From the NCBI GenBank assembly GCA_023382795.1, contig JAHDWT010000001.1, positions 57,910-121,909 of the forward strand: DNA of 64,000 nt. Direction: 5' to 3'. Shown in pieces: positions 16,959-26,361 of this stretch. Both the position numbers and the translations under genes were made by a program. The first letter of the stretch is position 1. The number at the start of each line of letters is the position of its first letter. The stretch comes from Candidatus Babelota bacterium (GTDB lineage: Bacteria > Babelota > Babeliae > Babelales > Vermiphilaceae). Below the pieces are notes generated by a model that ran no database searches, was not told the DNA's origin, and was given only the letters and a program-made list of their open reading frames with translations.

Positions 16959-17414
16959 TTACTTTAGTGGAATTAATCGACTAAAAAAACGTTTCATGAT
17001 GGGGTACAGCATACCAGCAATGGCAAGCCCTAGCAAATTACCTCCAAGCATAAATGACCACCAGGAAACACCGTGCAATCCGGTATACGAGTACAACAAC
17101 TCATTCAAATAAGACATCCAGGCTGGATTAGCTGCAATCGTATCGATGCCAAAAATGCCATTCAAAATAAATTCACCCGTAAAATAACCAAATGAGTATA
17201 CAGGAACCATGGTCCACGGATTATTGATGAAATGGGTAACTGAAAATACAATTACAAAATTCAGTGATAGCAACCATGACAACCCGATTGCCATCACGGT
17301 ATGCAATCCCACAAAAGGAGAAAACGCTACAAAAATACCTAAAGCACATGCGGAAGCGAGTGAAGAAGTATTCTGCTCTCTGGTGATGAGCGAATTGATG
17401 AAACGACGTATCAT
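16959..17414 (-). CDS. DUF2062-family small membrane protein
   Basis: 151 residues with three or four membrane segments. It has the hallmarks of the DUF2062 family: a polar start with SSLASACALGIFVAFSPFVG, then HTVMAIGLSWLLSLNFVIVF and an NNPWTMVPVYSFGYFTGEF motif. Function is unknown; members often lie near lipid or polysaccharide genes, but here it is cotranscribed with smpB. ATG 17414 is the first start. The context does not say what it does. Confidence 0.85.
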   Translation of the reverse strand: MIRRFINSLITREQNTSSLASACALGIFVAFSPFVGLHTVMAIGLSWLLSLNFVIVFSVTHFINNPWTMVPVYSFGYFTGEFILNGIFGIDTIAANPAWMSYLNELLYSYTGLHGVSWWSFMLGGNLLGLAIAGMLYPIMKRFFSRLIPLK

Positions 17415-17604
17415 TTTTGAAAATTCCTACCTTTACGGTATGCTACTTTATCAAACACTAGTATACCCTATCGAATGAACGACACCAGTTTAAAGATAGA
17501 TATGCTAAAATTCTATTGATGGTATAAAAAAAGTTGTTACGGTACACACAGATATAACCTCAAATTGATATTGCAACCGCGATGAAAGGCATAATGGAGA
17601 CACT

Positions 17605-18324
17605 ATGGAAAAAAAATTTCTCTTCCTTCTTGTTCTACTAACTACCTATGCAGGCTTACAAGCGGATACCATTGATCCAGAACTTTTTTTTGTAGAGCAA
17701 GCAACAATAACAAGTTCCATACTATTCCCAAAAAATATCACCCAACTACCAGAGATACCCATATTTTGTGCAGGCAACGAAGCACGCTATGAGATCGATC
17801 ACCTAAACAAAAAAATCACGTTTAATGTTTTAGTAAGCAAGAAATCAGTTTCTTGCTATCTGCTCATTTGCGACCAAGTAGTCACACACATGCATGAAGA
17901 CATTAACTTCAAAAATCTCGTACAATATCTCAAGGTAAATCCCGACACTCCCTATCGGCTCTACCGAATATCATTAATGCCGCCCATGTCGCTACAAAAA
18001 ACTGTAGACGCGCAGCGCTTAAACAAACGTGAATGGCAAATCGAAGAAATGATTCTAGGTCCTGAAGGAGCACTACCAGATCAAACAATTATTGTGAGCT
18101 ACAATGCTCACTGGGTAAGTGGGCTCGAGGCAACTTCTACAGCGGAATTTCCCCATATCATTATGAGACCAGATTTGATGGAGTATCTTGGTGGCGAAGA
18201 AGCATTACACCGTTCTCTTGATCAACTGCGCCTTGCCACGCTTGATATGCGACTCATTCACGCAAAAATTAAGCCGGATTTTAAGAAACATGAAAAAACT
18301 ATTGTAGCAATGATAACACGTTGA
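17605..18324 (+). CDS. Exported protein of unknown function upstream of tsaD
   Basis: 239 residues. A clear signal peptide (MEKKFLFLLVLLTTYAGLQA) ends near residue 20. The mature part mixes short beta strands (KKITFNVLVSKKSVSCYLLI, QTIIVSYNAHWVSGLEA) with a helical C-terminal end, which suggests a compact periplasmic domain. No known motif is visible. GGAGAC stands 5 bases before the ATG. Only four bases separate it from tsaD, so the two probably share a transcript although their roles look unrelated. Confidence 0.7.
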   Translation: MEKKFLFLLVLLTTYAGLQADTIDPELFFVEQATITSSILFPKNITQLPEIPIFCAGNEARYEIDHLNKKITFNVLVSKKSVSCYLLICDQVVTHMHEDINFKNLVQYLKVNPDTPYRLYRISLMPPMSLQKTVDAQRLNKREWQIEEMILGPEGALPDQTIIVSYNAHWVSGLEATSTAEFPHIIMRPDLMEYLGGEEALHRSLDQLRLATLDMRLIHAKIKPDFKKHEKTIVAMITR

Positions 18325-18328
18325 TCAT

Positions 18329-19354
18329 ATGAAGAAAAATCTGCTCATTCTCGGCATAGAGACGTCATGTGACGAAACTGGCGCAGCAGTATATCATCCG
18401 GAATTTGGTCTGATTTCTCATGCGCTTTTTTCTCAAGATCACCACAAATATTTTGGTGGCGTTATCCCGGAATTGGCTTCACGATCGCAGCTTGAAAAGA
18501 TAACTATCATAGTTCAACAAGCATTGCATGATGCCAATGTCTCACTACAGGACATTGATGCTATCGCTGTTACCAATAAACCTGGCCTTGCAGGATCATT
18601 ACTTGTCGGCGTATGTTTTGCTAAGGCACTTGCTTGGACAGAAAATAAAAAACTCATTGGCGTCAATCACCTCGAAGGACATGCTTTTTCCCCATTTCTT
18701 GAACATTGCGTGCCATTTCCTCACTTAAGTATAAGTGCTTCAGGCGGCCATACCGCCTTATATCGCGTAGATGGATTTGGTGATTTCACCTTGCTCGGGC
18801 AAACTCTTGACGATGCAGCTGGCGAAGCATTTGATAAGGTCGCCAAAATGATGAATTATCCTTACCCTGGTGGACCAATCATTGAAAAACTAGCCCAAGA
18901 AATACATTTCTCTGATACACGATCATATCCTCGTCCTAAGGAAAAAACGCTTAATTTTAGCTTCTCGGGACTAAAAACAGCAGTGCTTTATGATCTTGTT
19001 GATCAAGGAGCCTACGATCTTCACACACGCGAATTTTTGCGTCCCGAAGATCATCGCCTTAAGCAAGAAGTTGCGAGCTCTTTATTAGTGTGCATTGGGG
19101 ATATATTTGAGCAAAAAATAGCCCTGGCCTATAAACAACATCAAGATATCAAGGCCATAACACTTGTGGGTGGCGTTGCGTGCAACAAATATTTGCGCCA
19201 ACGACTCTCTACTTGGAGTAACAATCATAATCTAGTCTTCTACGCACCTTCACCACAGTTTTGTACCGACAACGGCGCCATGATTGCGTTAGTTGGTTAT
19301 CACAAAGCTCATCGTGGAGAGTTTTCCAACCTACTGCTCGACATATTCGAATAA
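18329..19354 (+). CDS. tsaD: tRNA threonylcarbamoyladenosine transferase TsaD
   Basis: 341 residues. ILGIETSCDETGAAVYHP is the signature start of the Kae1/TsaD family. The iron-binding His pair is in GVNHLEGHAFSP and the third metal ligand region is FCTDNGAMIALVGY. With TsaB and TsaE it moves the threonylcarbamoyl group onto A37 of ANN-decoding tRNAs. SASGGHTALYRV and GGPIIEKLAQE are further family blocks. It starts four bases after the preceding gene and has no strong ribosome binding site of its own, consistent with coupling. Confidence 0.96.
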   Translation: MKKNLLILGIETSCDETGAAVYHPEFGLISHALFSQDHHKYFGGVIPELASRSQLEKITIIVQQALHDANVSLQDIDAIAVTNKPGLAGSLLVGVCFAKALAWTENKKLIGVNHLEGHAFSPFLEHCVPFPHLSISASGGHTALYRVDGFGDFTLLGQTLDDAAGEAFDKVAKMMNYPYPGGPIIEKLAQEIHFSDTRSYPRPKEKTLNFSFSGLKTAVLYDLVDQGAYDLHTREFLRPEDHRLKQEVASSLLVCIGDIFEQKIALAYKQHQDIKAITLVGGVACNKYLRQRLSTWSNNHNLVFYAPSPQFCTDNGAMIALVGYHKAHRGEFSNLLLDIFE

Positions 19355-19523
19355 TTCTTCATCTTCTCTGCACATAAGCTTGATTACAAAATAGCACCGC
19401 GCACAACAAAGAGAATTTTACTCTTGTTTCAAAAAATCTTTGTCATGCGACATTTTATATGCAACAATCTCAAGCAGAAATGTTTTGCGCATTATTGGCG
19501 ATATGCCATGGAGATCCTCTATT

Positions 19524-20165
19524 ATGTCTATGTCAAAGTATGTATCGTTTTTAATAATTACCACAACTCTACAACTTAATAGCGTGCAAATGCCTATCTC
19601 TTCCTCCCCAAAACCTCTGTCCTTAGAGCAGAAAAAGCAAGCAATCTGCGAACAGGCGCAAGCCATCCAAGCTTATGCACGCACGGTACAGGATTGCAGA
19701 TCAATAGACCAAGTGATAGATATGCTAGACGCAAGTATAACGCTATTCGAAGAAGCAGACACTGATCGTAGTGATATCTTAACCGATCGCCAAGTATGGG
19801 AACATCTGATGACCACAGAACGTACCATTGCTAATGCTTACCAAGTTACGATTCAGGCAAATGCCCAACATATTTTTAAAGATTTAAAGGCTATTTCTGA
19901 TCTCTCTATCGAAATAGAATCAACTCAACAAGCTCTCTGTTTCGCTCGTGATAGCAAATACTTCTTGTGCCTCATTAACGCGGTAAAAATGAACCACAGT
20001 TGCGTTCGCAATGCCATCAAAATGGGTATAATTTCAGACCCTAGAGTCGCTAACATGCTACGATCACTATCCGATAGCCTTGCCTTCGCCGATCAGTTAG
20101 TCGCGGCAAATTTTTTTGAAGGGGTTGTTACCGCCAATAGTATTTGTCAACAAAGCAATCGCTAA
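19524..20165 (+). CDS. Exported helical protein of unknown function
   Basis: About 213 residues. I start it at ATG 19524, which has GGAGAT 8 bases upstream and gives a signal-like segment (MSMSKYVSFLIITTTLQLNS). The frame is open further upstream, but that part does not look like protein from this genome. The mature region is almost all helix, with a regular pattern of QAQAIQAYARTVQDC and KAISDLSIEIESTQQALCFA, possibly two helical hairpins. No family is recognised. It is followed by a strong bidirectional terminator shared with rho. Confidence 0.65.
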   Translation: MSMSKYVSFLIITTTLQLNSVQMPISSSPKPLSLEQKKQAICEQAQAIQAYARTVQDCRSIDQVIDMLDASITLFEEADTDRSDILTDRQVWEHLMTTERTIANAYQVTIQANAQHIFKDLKAISDLSIEIESTQQALCFARDSKYFLCLINAVKMNHSCVRNAIKMGIISDPRVANMLRSLSDSLAFADQLVAANFFEGVVTANSICQQSNR

Positions 20166-20174
20166 AAGATCCTA

Positions 20175-20213
20175 TAAAAAAAATCTTCGGGCAAATACCC
20201 GAAGATTTTTTTG
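20175..20213. terminator. Bidirectional terminator between the 19524 gene and rho
   Basis: The stem AATCTTCGGG/CCCGAAGATT (20181-20190 with 20198-20207) is flanked by an A tract on the left and a T tract on the right, so it can end transcription from both convergent genes. Confidence 0.9.
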
Positions 20214-20223
20214 TTCTATTACG

Positions 20224-21828
20224 TTACTGTTTTTTATTTATTGCTTCTAAAAATTCTTCATTCGTTTTTGTCTTTTTCATTTTATCGATAAGGAATTCCA
20301 TACCCTCAACCACATTCATGGTTGATAGGAACTTCTGGATAACCCAAACTTTGTTGAGTACATCTTCTGATAACAAGAGATCATCACGCCTGGTCCCGGA
20401 CATTTGGAGATCGAAAGCTGGATAAACGCGACGATTTGAAAGTTTTCGCGTCATGTGGATTTCCATATTTCCCGTCCCTTTGAATTCTTCGTAAATCACT
20501 TCATCCATTTTTGATCCGGTGTCGACCAACGCCGTAGCAACTATGGTCATAGAACCGCCACCTTCAATGTTACGAGCGGCACCAAAGAATTTTTTAGGAC
20601 GCTGCAGTGCATTCGCATCAATACCACCAGTAAGCACTTTTCCTGATGCCGGAGCAATAGTATTATAAGCACGGGCAAGACGAGTTATCGCATCAAGGAG
20701 AATCACAACATCTCGCCCAGTCTCCACCAAACGCTTCGCTTTTTCTATAACAATTTCTGCTACCTGAACATGGCGCTCTGCCGATTCGTCAAATGTTGAG
20801 CTAATAACCTCTGCCGTAGTGCTGCGAAGCGTTTTTTTGAAATCTGATACTTCTTCTGGCCGCTCATCGATCAGCAAGACAATAAGGTGCACTTCTGGAT
20901 TTCCCGCCAAAATGGCAAGAGCAATTTCTTTCAACAGAACTGTTTTACCAACCTTTGGTGGAGCAACAATTAATCCGCGCTGCCCTTTACCAATTGGTGC
21001 AAAAAGATCCAAAATACGCGTAGAGGTGATAGCTGGATCATATTCTAACGCAAATTTTTTATCGGGATAAAGAGGCACCAACCGGTCAAAATTTACACGG
21101 TCTCCTGCGGGAATCGGCTCTTCATAGTTCACCGTGGTTACTTTGAGTAATGCAAAATATTTTTCACCATCTTTTGGCTTACGAATTACACCGGTGATGG
21201 TATCTCCGGTTCTCAGACCAAAACGGCGAATTTGTGACGGCGACACATAAATGTCATCAGGACCGGAAATATAATCATATTCTGCTGAACGCAAAAAACC
21301 AAAACCATCAGGTAATTTTTCCAATACACCAGCTACTTCAATTTCACGATCAGGATGTGCCTGTACATCGAGTATTTTTGCTATAAGCACTTCTTTATTC
21401 ATAAGGCTTGCACCAACAACTCCAAGACGGCGAGCCTGCATATTAAGATCCGCCATGGAAAGTTGCTTAAGCTCTTCCTCTGACAATAAGGCGCGCTGAT
21501 CACTCTGACGCTGGTCACGATCGGGATTATTGCGATAGTCTCCTTTATGGTCACGAGACGAGTCGCCAAAGCGTTGATCTCTGTGTCGTGGCGACGAATG
21601 CTTGCGCTCACGTGGAGTATATGATTCCGAAGATTCTTCAGATTCGCGGGCTACAGAAATCGGATCTGCTTCGGTTTGAGAGACTGATTTTTGTGCGCTA
21701 TTCTGCTCCGTGACAGGCAACGGATGAGAAGCACTTTGATCTTGATTTATCATGTCACTACTGGTTGATTCAACATTATTTTGATCTTTCCCCTTCATTT
21801 TTCTCCCTCGAATTCCTTGATTACTCAT
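20224..21828 (-). CDS. rho: Transcription termination factor Rho
   Basis: About 534 residues. A long, charged N-terminal insertion (roughly residues 20-115, rich in Arg, Asp, Ser, Gln and His) precedes the Rho N-terminal helical motif. A cold-shock RNA-binding domain follows ([20 protein letters not shown]). The motor has Walker [18 protein letters not shown], Walker [18 protein letters not shown] and the Q/R-loop region [20 protein letters not shown]. It ends transcription at Rho-dependent sites. ATG 21828, seven codons inside the longest frame, is preceded by AAGGA at 7 bases. Such disordered N-terminal insertions occur in Rho of several phyla. Confidence 0.96.
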   Translation of the reverse strand: MSNQGIRGRKMKGKDQNNVESTSSDMINQDQSASHPLPVTEQNSAQKSVSQTEADPISVARESEESSESYTPRERKHSSPRHRDQRFGDSSRDHKGDYRNNPDRDQRQSDQRALLSEEELKQLSMADLNMQARRLGVVGASLMNKEVLIAKILDVQAHPDREIEVAGVLEKLPDGFGFLRSAEYDYISGPDDIYVSPSQIRRFGLRTGDTITGVIRKPKDGEKYFALLKVTTVNYEEPIPAGDRVNFDRLVPLYPDKKFALEYDPAITSTRILDLFAPIGKGQRGLIVAPPKVGKTVLLKEIALAILAGNPEVHLIVLLIDERPEEVSDFKKTLRSTTAEVISSTFDESAERHVQVAEIVIEKAKRLVETGRDVVILLDAITRLARAYNTIAPASGKVLTGGIDANALQRPKKFFGAARNIEGGGSMTIVATALVDTGSKMDEVIYEEFKGTGNMEIHMTRKLSNRRVYPAFDLQMSGTRRDDLLLSEDVLNKVWVIQKFLSTMNVVEGMEFLIDKMKKTKTNEEFLEAINKKQ

Positions 21829-22030
21829 ATAAATATCCTTAAGAAACAACCCGTCCTAAGGCCGTGCGTCAATTCCTGTCAGAATAATTTCGCAAGAGCC
21901 TCGGAAACTTTGGTGACCTATTTAGTGTTAAATAATTACTCGCGTGTTTAAGTTTTTTGTAACGAATGCACAATAACTATAATTTCAAGAAGTTGGGTAT
22001 ACACCCGGGGATAAGAAGATTTTTAGTATT

Positions 22031-22056
22031 GGGTACCGCATAGTAGTACGGTACCC
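22031..22056. terminator. Inverted repeat downstream of secF, possible terminator
   Basis: GGGTACCG (22031-22038) and CGGTACCC (22049-22056) form an 8-base-pair stem with a 10-base loop just after the secF stop codon. On the secF strand no T run follows, so termination is uncertain. The rest of the 217-base gap between secF and rho shows nothing else that I can name. Confidence 0.4.
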
Positions 22057-22065
22057 GCAATATTT

Positions 22066-22986
22066 TTAAGCGTGGCGACGATCTTTATAAAAGAATAGCA
22101 TAATCGGACTAGCCATATAAATAGATGAATAGGTACCAAAGAAAATACCCACTAAGAGCGCTAAAGAAAAGTCTCTTAACGCCTCTCCACCTAAGAAAAA
22201 CATGGCTGCAACAGTTAGAGCAGTCGCAGTACTCGTTAGTATAGTCCGACGAAGCGTTTGATTAAGACTGATATTTACAATGTCATACATAGAGGTTGAG
22301 CTCATTTTTGCAACATTTTGACGAATTTGGGCAAAAATAACGATGGTGTCATTGATCGAATAACCAAGGACAGCCAAGATTGCACCTATTACATTAATCG
22401 AAATTTCTCGATTAAAGAGTAAAAACACCGCAAGCATAACCAACGCATCATGTAACAACGCTATCACCGCCCCTGCTGCATAAGCAAATGACCAGAAACG
22501 CCATGCTATGTAAAGCAACATAAGAATCAATGATATAACTACTGCACGCATTGACTTCCAGCGTAGCATGGCGCCAACACTAGACCCAACTACTTCACTC
22601 TGCATGAGATTAATTTGGTTATCTGGCATCGATTCCTGCAATTGTGTTCGCATGGTTTCTGCAAGATCCTTCGCCCCACCAGCATGGTCATCAATATTTT
22701 TTACACGAACCAAAAGTTCTTGTGCAGAAAATTCTCGGGTAACAACGCCTTTCCACCCCTTTTCTTCAAGAATTGATATTACCTGTTGAGAAGAAACTGG
22801 CCGCGAAAACTTAAATAGGGCCTGTGCACCACCGGTAAAGTCTATGCTGTACGAAAAAACATAACCTTTTGTTTGCCAGCGATAGATACAGGTACCAACA
22901 AAAGTACCTATCAACGCCAATGAAAAGGCTAAACACATAAACCGATATTTTAGAAAATCAATACGCGACACGCTATTACTAGCCAT
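22066..22986 (-). CDS. secF: Protein export membrane protein SecF
   Basis: 306 residues, six membrane segments. Family blocks: SYSIDFTGGAQALFKFS near the start, VVGSSVGAMLRWKSMRAVVI, GYSINDTIVIFAQIRQNVA and LNQTLRRTILTSTATALTVA. SecF works with SecD as a proton-driven puller on the periplasmic side of the Sec channel. SecD is not adjacent in this window: upstream is rpmA, 56 bases away on the same strand. It must be encoded elsewhere or be absent. GGAGAG precedes the ATG. Confidence 0.94.
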   Translation of the reverse strand: MASNSVSRIDFLKYRFMCLAFSLALIGTFVGTCIYRWQTKGYVFSYSIDFTGGAQALFKFSRPVSSQQVISILEEKGWKGVVTREFSAQELLVRVKNIDDHAGGAKDLAETMRTQLQESMPDNQINLMQSEVVGSSVGAMLRWKSMRAVVISLILMLLYIAWRFWSFAYAAGAVIALLHDALVMLAVFLLFNREISINVIGAILAVLGYSINDTIVIFAQIRQNVAKMSSTSMYDIVNISLNQTLRRTILTSTATALTVAAMFFLGGEALRDFSLALLVGIFFGTYSSIYMASPIMLFFYKDRRHA

Positions 22987-23042
22987 AATACTCTCCGTGA
23001 TTATGATTCATATGATTATGGTCTTAATGAACTTAGCAAGCA

Positions 23043-23300
23043 TTAACGCTCGCTATTAATGGAAACGTATTTACGTCTTTTTGCACCATGATGGAATTTA
23101 ACAAATCCCGGTTTAGTAGCAAACAAGGTATCATCCCCGCCACGCATGACGCCAAATCCAGGGTGTACACGAGTGCCGCGTTGACGCACGATGATTTCAC
23201 CGCCGAAAACTTGTTGGCCATCAAATAACTTAATGCCAAGACGCTTACTTATACTATCACGACCATTTTGCGTAGAACCACCCGATTTACTCGTTGCCAT
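23043..23300 (-). CDS. rpmA: 50S ribosomal protein L27
   Basis: 85 residues, normal length. [20 protein letters not shown] is the classical L27 start, followed by [38 protein letters not shown] and a basic end. Its N-terminal tail reaches the peptidyl-transferase centre. No Firmicute-type leader peptide precedes it. In most bacteria rplU (L21) lies directly upstream, but here the upstream 268 bases are intergenic and lead to a divergent caspase-like gene. AAGGGAT stands before the ATG. Confidence 0.96.
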   Translation of the reverse strand: MATSKSGGSTQNGRDSISKRLGIKLFDGQQVFGGEIIVRQRGTRVHPGFGVMRGGDDTLFATKPGFVKFHHGAKRRKYVSINSER

Positions 23301-23495
23301 GGTAATCCCTTGTTAAAAAATAAAGATTTTATAGAAGAAACTGCTGTAAGAAATGATAAACAGTCATATTAGCTATATTGCCCTTATAGTATGGGGAGTG
23401 TGCAAAAAAAGTCAATAAGCCAACTCTCAAGGCAATCTCATCAGACAAACAGCTCCTGCTAGCCATAATCTGACAGAAATAAAACAAACACCCCG

Positions 23496-23524
23496 TTGAC
23501 AGACTGGGCAACTAAGAATAAAAT
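23496..23524 (+). promoter_or_regulatory. Sigma-70-type promoter of the caspase-like gene pair
   Basis: TTGACA, a 17-base spacer and TAAAAT lie 45 bases before the start codon at 23569. This is close to consensus and suggests strong expression of the two-gene unit. Confidence 0.75.
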
Positions 23525-23568
23525 TAAACATTATATATTTACATTTGAATAAAATATTGGGTGGGGAT

Positions 23569-24903
23569 ATGGTTAGTAAACTAAAATTAGCTCTTCAAAA
23601 ACGCTGTTTTAGCGTAGCAGTAATAACATTGTTATTAAGCGTTGCTCCCTGCCTAAAAACCTATACTCAAGTCAATAACGCTTTGTGGTGCTGCATCGCT
23701 GAACAATGTGATCCAACCAAACAGGATGCAGTTGTTGATATCTTAAAAGCTCTCATTAATGCCAAAATTTCCCCCATTCTCACCACAAATAATCTCTTTA
23801 ATCGCCTGGGGAATTCTTACGGAAAAGCCATCGATCAACACTGGCTCCTATACAACTACAAGGACGAGATTGCCATCATGGTACCCAAAGACGGCGCTAT
23901 AAACCATCCCTTTAAAAATTCTCTCGCCCGTAAAAACTTCACCGCCACGACATTCACCCAGCAAAAAAAACTCCCAACAGAGATCACCGAAGACATCACC
24001 AAGGAGTGCCTGAGTGAGCTTTTGGATGATGATAGCAATAAGCCAAATTTCTTTTTCTTCACTGGCCATGGAAGTCTATTAGCACAGGAAAAATGCAGCG
24101 ATGAAGAAGAGTTCATTACAGAAAGCCTACAATGTGGCATGCGATTAAGCTCGCTGCTTGACATATACCATTTACTAGATCAAAAGGGCGCTCAAGGAGT
24201 ATTTTGCCGAACTTGCTATGGCTCTAATCCTGAGGTCGGCACTGTTTTGGCAAAACAACATTACCACTTCCCAATCCTAAGCATGTGCTTCGGAGATACT
24301 TTTTCTTCTTTTATCCCTGATGGATCTATGGGCAAAAAACTCGAAGATTTCCATACAACACTACAAACAATCCCCTGCATTACCCAAGAAACACAAACTA
24401 ACATCTTCGGTGCACTCGACATTTTACTTGATTATAAAAATGAACCAAACAATATTCCCTGCGCTCTATGGCCTAATGCACCACAATTTTCTGTGCTTCA
24501 CCCAACGCCAAGCAGTTCAAATACCGATTCTAATGTCATTACCGCAGTAGATGGTACACATATTTTATTACAATCAACTACTGATCAAGTATCTCTTGAT
24601 CTCGATAAAATTGATGATCCTATTATAACTGGCGGGCTTATAGATCGCACAAACTACACCATTAAACAGCTTATTATTTCAGGCGAATGCGATCTTAAAA
24701 AATTAGCATCAATATTTCCCAACTTGAGAAGGGCAAGGGAACGAGATTACACCATCAAAACTGTCCTAGTAAAAGGCTCCTCTGGCATTAAAAAACATCA
24801 AAAACAATACCACAATGCCTTTGTTAGATGCACTGAACACTTCACAAGAATCGTTGCACATGATGACTCGAATCAGCCGGTAAGCGCAAGCAAAATATGG
24901 TAA
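23569..24903 (+). CDS. Exported caspase-fold (clan CD-like) protein, copy 1
   Basis: About 444 residues. A signal segment (FSVAVITLLLSVAPCLKTYT) is followed by ALWCCIAEQ. The clan CD dyad pattern is visible: a hydrophobic strand ending in FFFFTGHGSLL (His167) and, about 50 residues on, GVFCRTCYGSNPEVG (Cys216). This order, strand-HG then strand-[TA]-C, is shared by caspases, legumain, gingipain and CHAT proteases. The C-terminal 130 residues, after NNIPCALWP, are beta-rich and may be a separate binding domain. I start at ATG 23569, after GGTGGGGAT, instead of the upstream TTG. A tandem paralogue follows 19 bases later. No substrate can be inferred; protease activity is predicted, not shown. 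Confidence 0.65.
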   Translation: MVSKLKLALQKRCFSVAVITLLLSVAPCLKTYTQVNNALWCCIAEQCDPTKQDAVVDILKALINAKISPILTTNNLFNRLGNSYGKAIDQHWLLYNYKDEIAIMVPKDGAINHPFKNSLARKNFTATTFTQQKKLPTEITEDITKECLSELLDDDSNKPNFFFFTGHGSLLAQEKCSDEEEFITESLQCGMRLSSLLDIYHLLDQKGAQGVFCRTCYGSNPEVGTVLAKQHYHFPILSMCFGDTFSSFIPDGSMGKKLEDFHTTLQTIPCITQETQTNIFGALDILLDYKNEPNNIPCALWPNAPQFSVLHPTPSSSNTDSNVITAVDGTHILLQSTTDQVSLDLDKIDDPIITGGLIDRTNYTIKQLIISGECDLKKLASIFPNLRRARERDYTIKTVLVKGSSGIKKHQKQYHNAFVRCTEHFTRIVAHDDSNQPVSASKIW

Positions 24904-24922
24904 AAAGCACGAAGGCATATCT

Positions 24923-26338
24923 ATGAATGCGATACAAACAAAATCTAAAAAAGGCTGGATCAACACTATAGTTTTTTCTACAATTTTTTTCTCATTCTGG
25001 GGATGTAGTAAGGTATACCCCCAAATTCAAAATCAACACATGTTGTGGTGCTGCATAGCGGAGCAACATAACGCCTCTTCTAATGATGCACTTGTCAAGA
25101 CACTTGAGGCGCTCATACAAGCACAGACATGCGCGATATTAACATCGAATCATCTTTTTTCATTTATTGGATTCAGCGACGACGAGCTACAGGAAATAAA
25201 GAATAAATGGCGCATTTTCGATTACAACAACACCTTTACCTTGATGATTCCTCACACCCAAAAGTATGCTAACTCTTTTAAGGAGGCTCTAGAATCAGAA
25301 GAATTTTTCACGTCAACGAGCCTCGAAGAGCAACTCAACGATGACACCGAATTTATCCCTTATTCGGGTACATTCGTAAACGGACTGGAAAAACTATTGA
25401 TCCAGGAAGAAGCGCCACTCTTTTTAGTGCTTACAGGACACGGAACATATCTAGAATCAAGCGGTATGGATGCAAACTCATTTACTCAACAAAAAAGAAT
25501 TTGTGGCATGCAACTTCATGATGTATTAAACATAGGTAGAATATTAGAAAAGAAAAATACTAAGGCTCTTTTTATGCAAACATGCTATGGATCAAGTAGT
25601 GATGTTGGCTCTATTCTGGGAAAAGAAAATTTTAGCTTCCCTATTATCAGTGGCGGCTTTAGCGATGCACACGCTTCCACGACAGGCATGTGCACTGACA
25701 ATATCCTACAATTTAACGATCATGTACAAAAAATTTCCCAATTTACCAAAGAAAATCAAGAAAACTTGTTCAAAGCGATGGATGTCATTTTAAGGTGCGA
25801 CAAGGCTCCAAATAATATCCCTTATGTGCTATGGCCACGAAAGCCACAATTTTCGATTCTCAGTCCTCTACCACGACCAGCAGATACAAGCAACAACACT
25901 GATAATCAAATTAAAGTTCACCGTTCTTTGGTTTTAACCCAACCTGATATTGAAAAAATATCACTTAATGATAGTGAGATGGTCGTTGCAGGCGGTGCTA
26001 TGTATCAACAACCTCGTCTACAATATACCATTGATGAGCTCAACATTACCACTTCAGAGAATGATTCTGCAAATACATCACATCCTCAACTCGCTTTATT
26101 AAAGCGCTTTAATAATTTGGGCAGCAAAAGGAAAAATGTATTCAAAATCAAAAAAACACACTTTCACCACAACGGACACATCTCCACATACAAAAACATT
26201 CGTGTTTTGTGTAAACAAGGTGTAACCGGTGTTATGTATTCAGATAACCAGAATCAGTGCTTTATTGCCAGTCAGGAGCTACAAACCAACAATATAATAA
26301 TAAGACCATGTGCACCTCCACCCAACGACTCGTTTTAA
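24923..26338 (+). CDS. Exported caspase-fold (clan CD-like) protein, copy 2
   Basis: 471 residues. It is paralogous to the gene just upstream over its whole length: LWCCIAEQ after the signal, LFLVLTGHGTYLESSG (His173), CGMQLHDVLNIGRILE, KALFMQTCYGSSSDVGS (Cys221), and NNIPYVLWPRKPQFSIL before a divergent beta-rich C-terminal domain. The presumed catalytic residues are kept in both copies while the C-terminal parts differ, which fits duplication followed by change in target binding. The N-terminal signal contains FWGC, so lipid attachment is conceivable but the lipobox is poor. GAAGG stands 7 bases before the ATG. Probably cotranscribed with copy 1. Confidence 0.65.
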   Translation: MNAIQTKSKKGWINTIVFSTIFFSFWGCSKVYPQIQNQHMLWCCIAEQHNASSNDALVKTLEALIQAQTCAILTSNHLFSFIGFSDDELQEIKNKWRIFDYNNTFTLMIPHTQKYANSFKEALESEEFFTSTSLEEQLNDDTEFIPYSGTFVNGLEKLLIQEEAPLFLVLTGHGTYLESSGMDANSFTQQKRICGMQLHDVLNIGRILEKKNTKALFMQTCYGSSSDVGSILGKENFSFPIISGGFSDAHASTTGMCTDNILQFNDHVQKISQFTKENQENLFKAMDVILRCDKAPNNIPYVLWPRKPQFSILSPLPRPADTSNNTDNQIKVHRSLVLTQPDIEKISLNDSEMVVAGGAMYQQPRLQYTIDELNITTSENDSANTSHPQLALLKRFNNLGSKRKNVFKIKKTHFHHNGHISTYKNIRVLCKQGVTGVMYSDNQNQCFIASQELQTNNIIIRPCAPPPNDSF

Positions 26339-26361
26339 CAGACTTACCTTGCTCTTATTTT

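Noticed and set aside
24904..24922. Frameshifted single gene joining the two caspase-like frames
   Set aside because: Each frame has its own signal peptide, ribosome binding site and full domain set, so they are tandem paralogues.
24946..25042. Lipoprotein signal in caspase-like copy 2 (FWGC)
   Set aside because: The residues before Cys do not fit a proper lipobox; mentioned only as a possibility.
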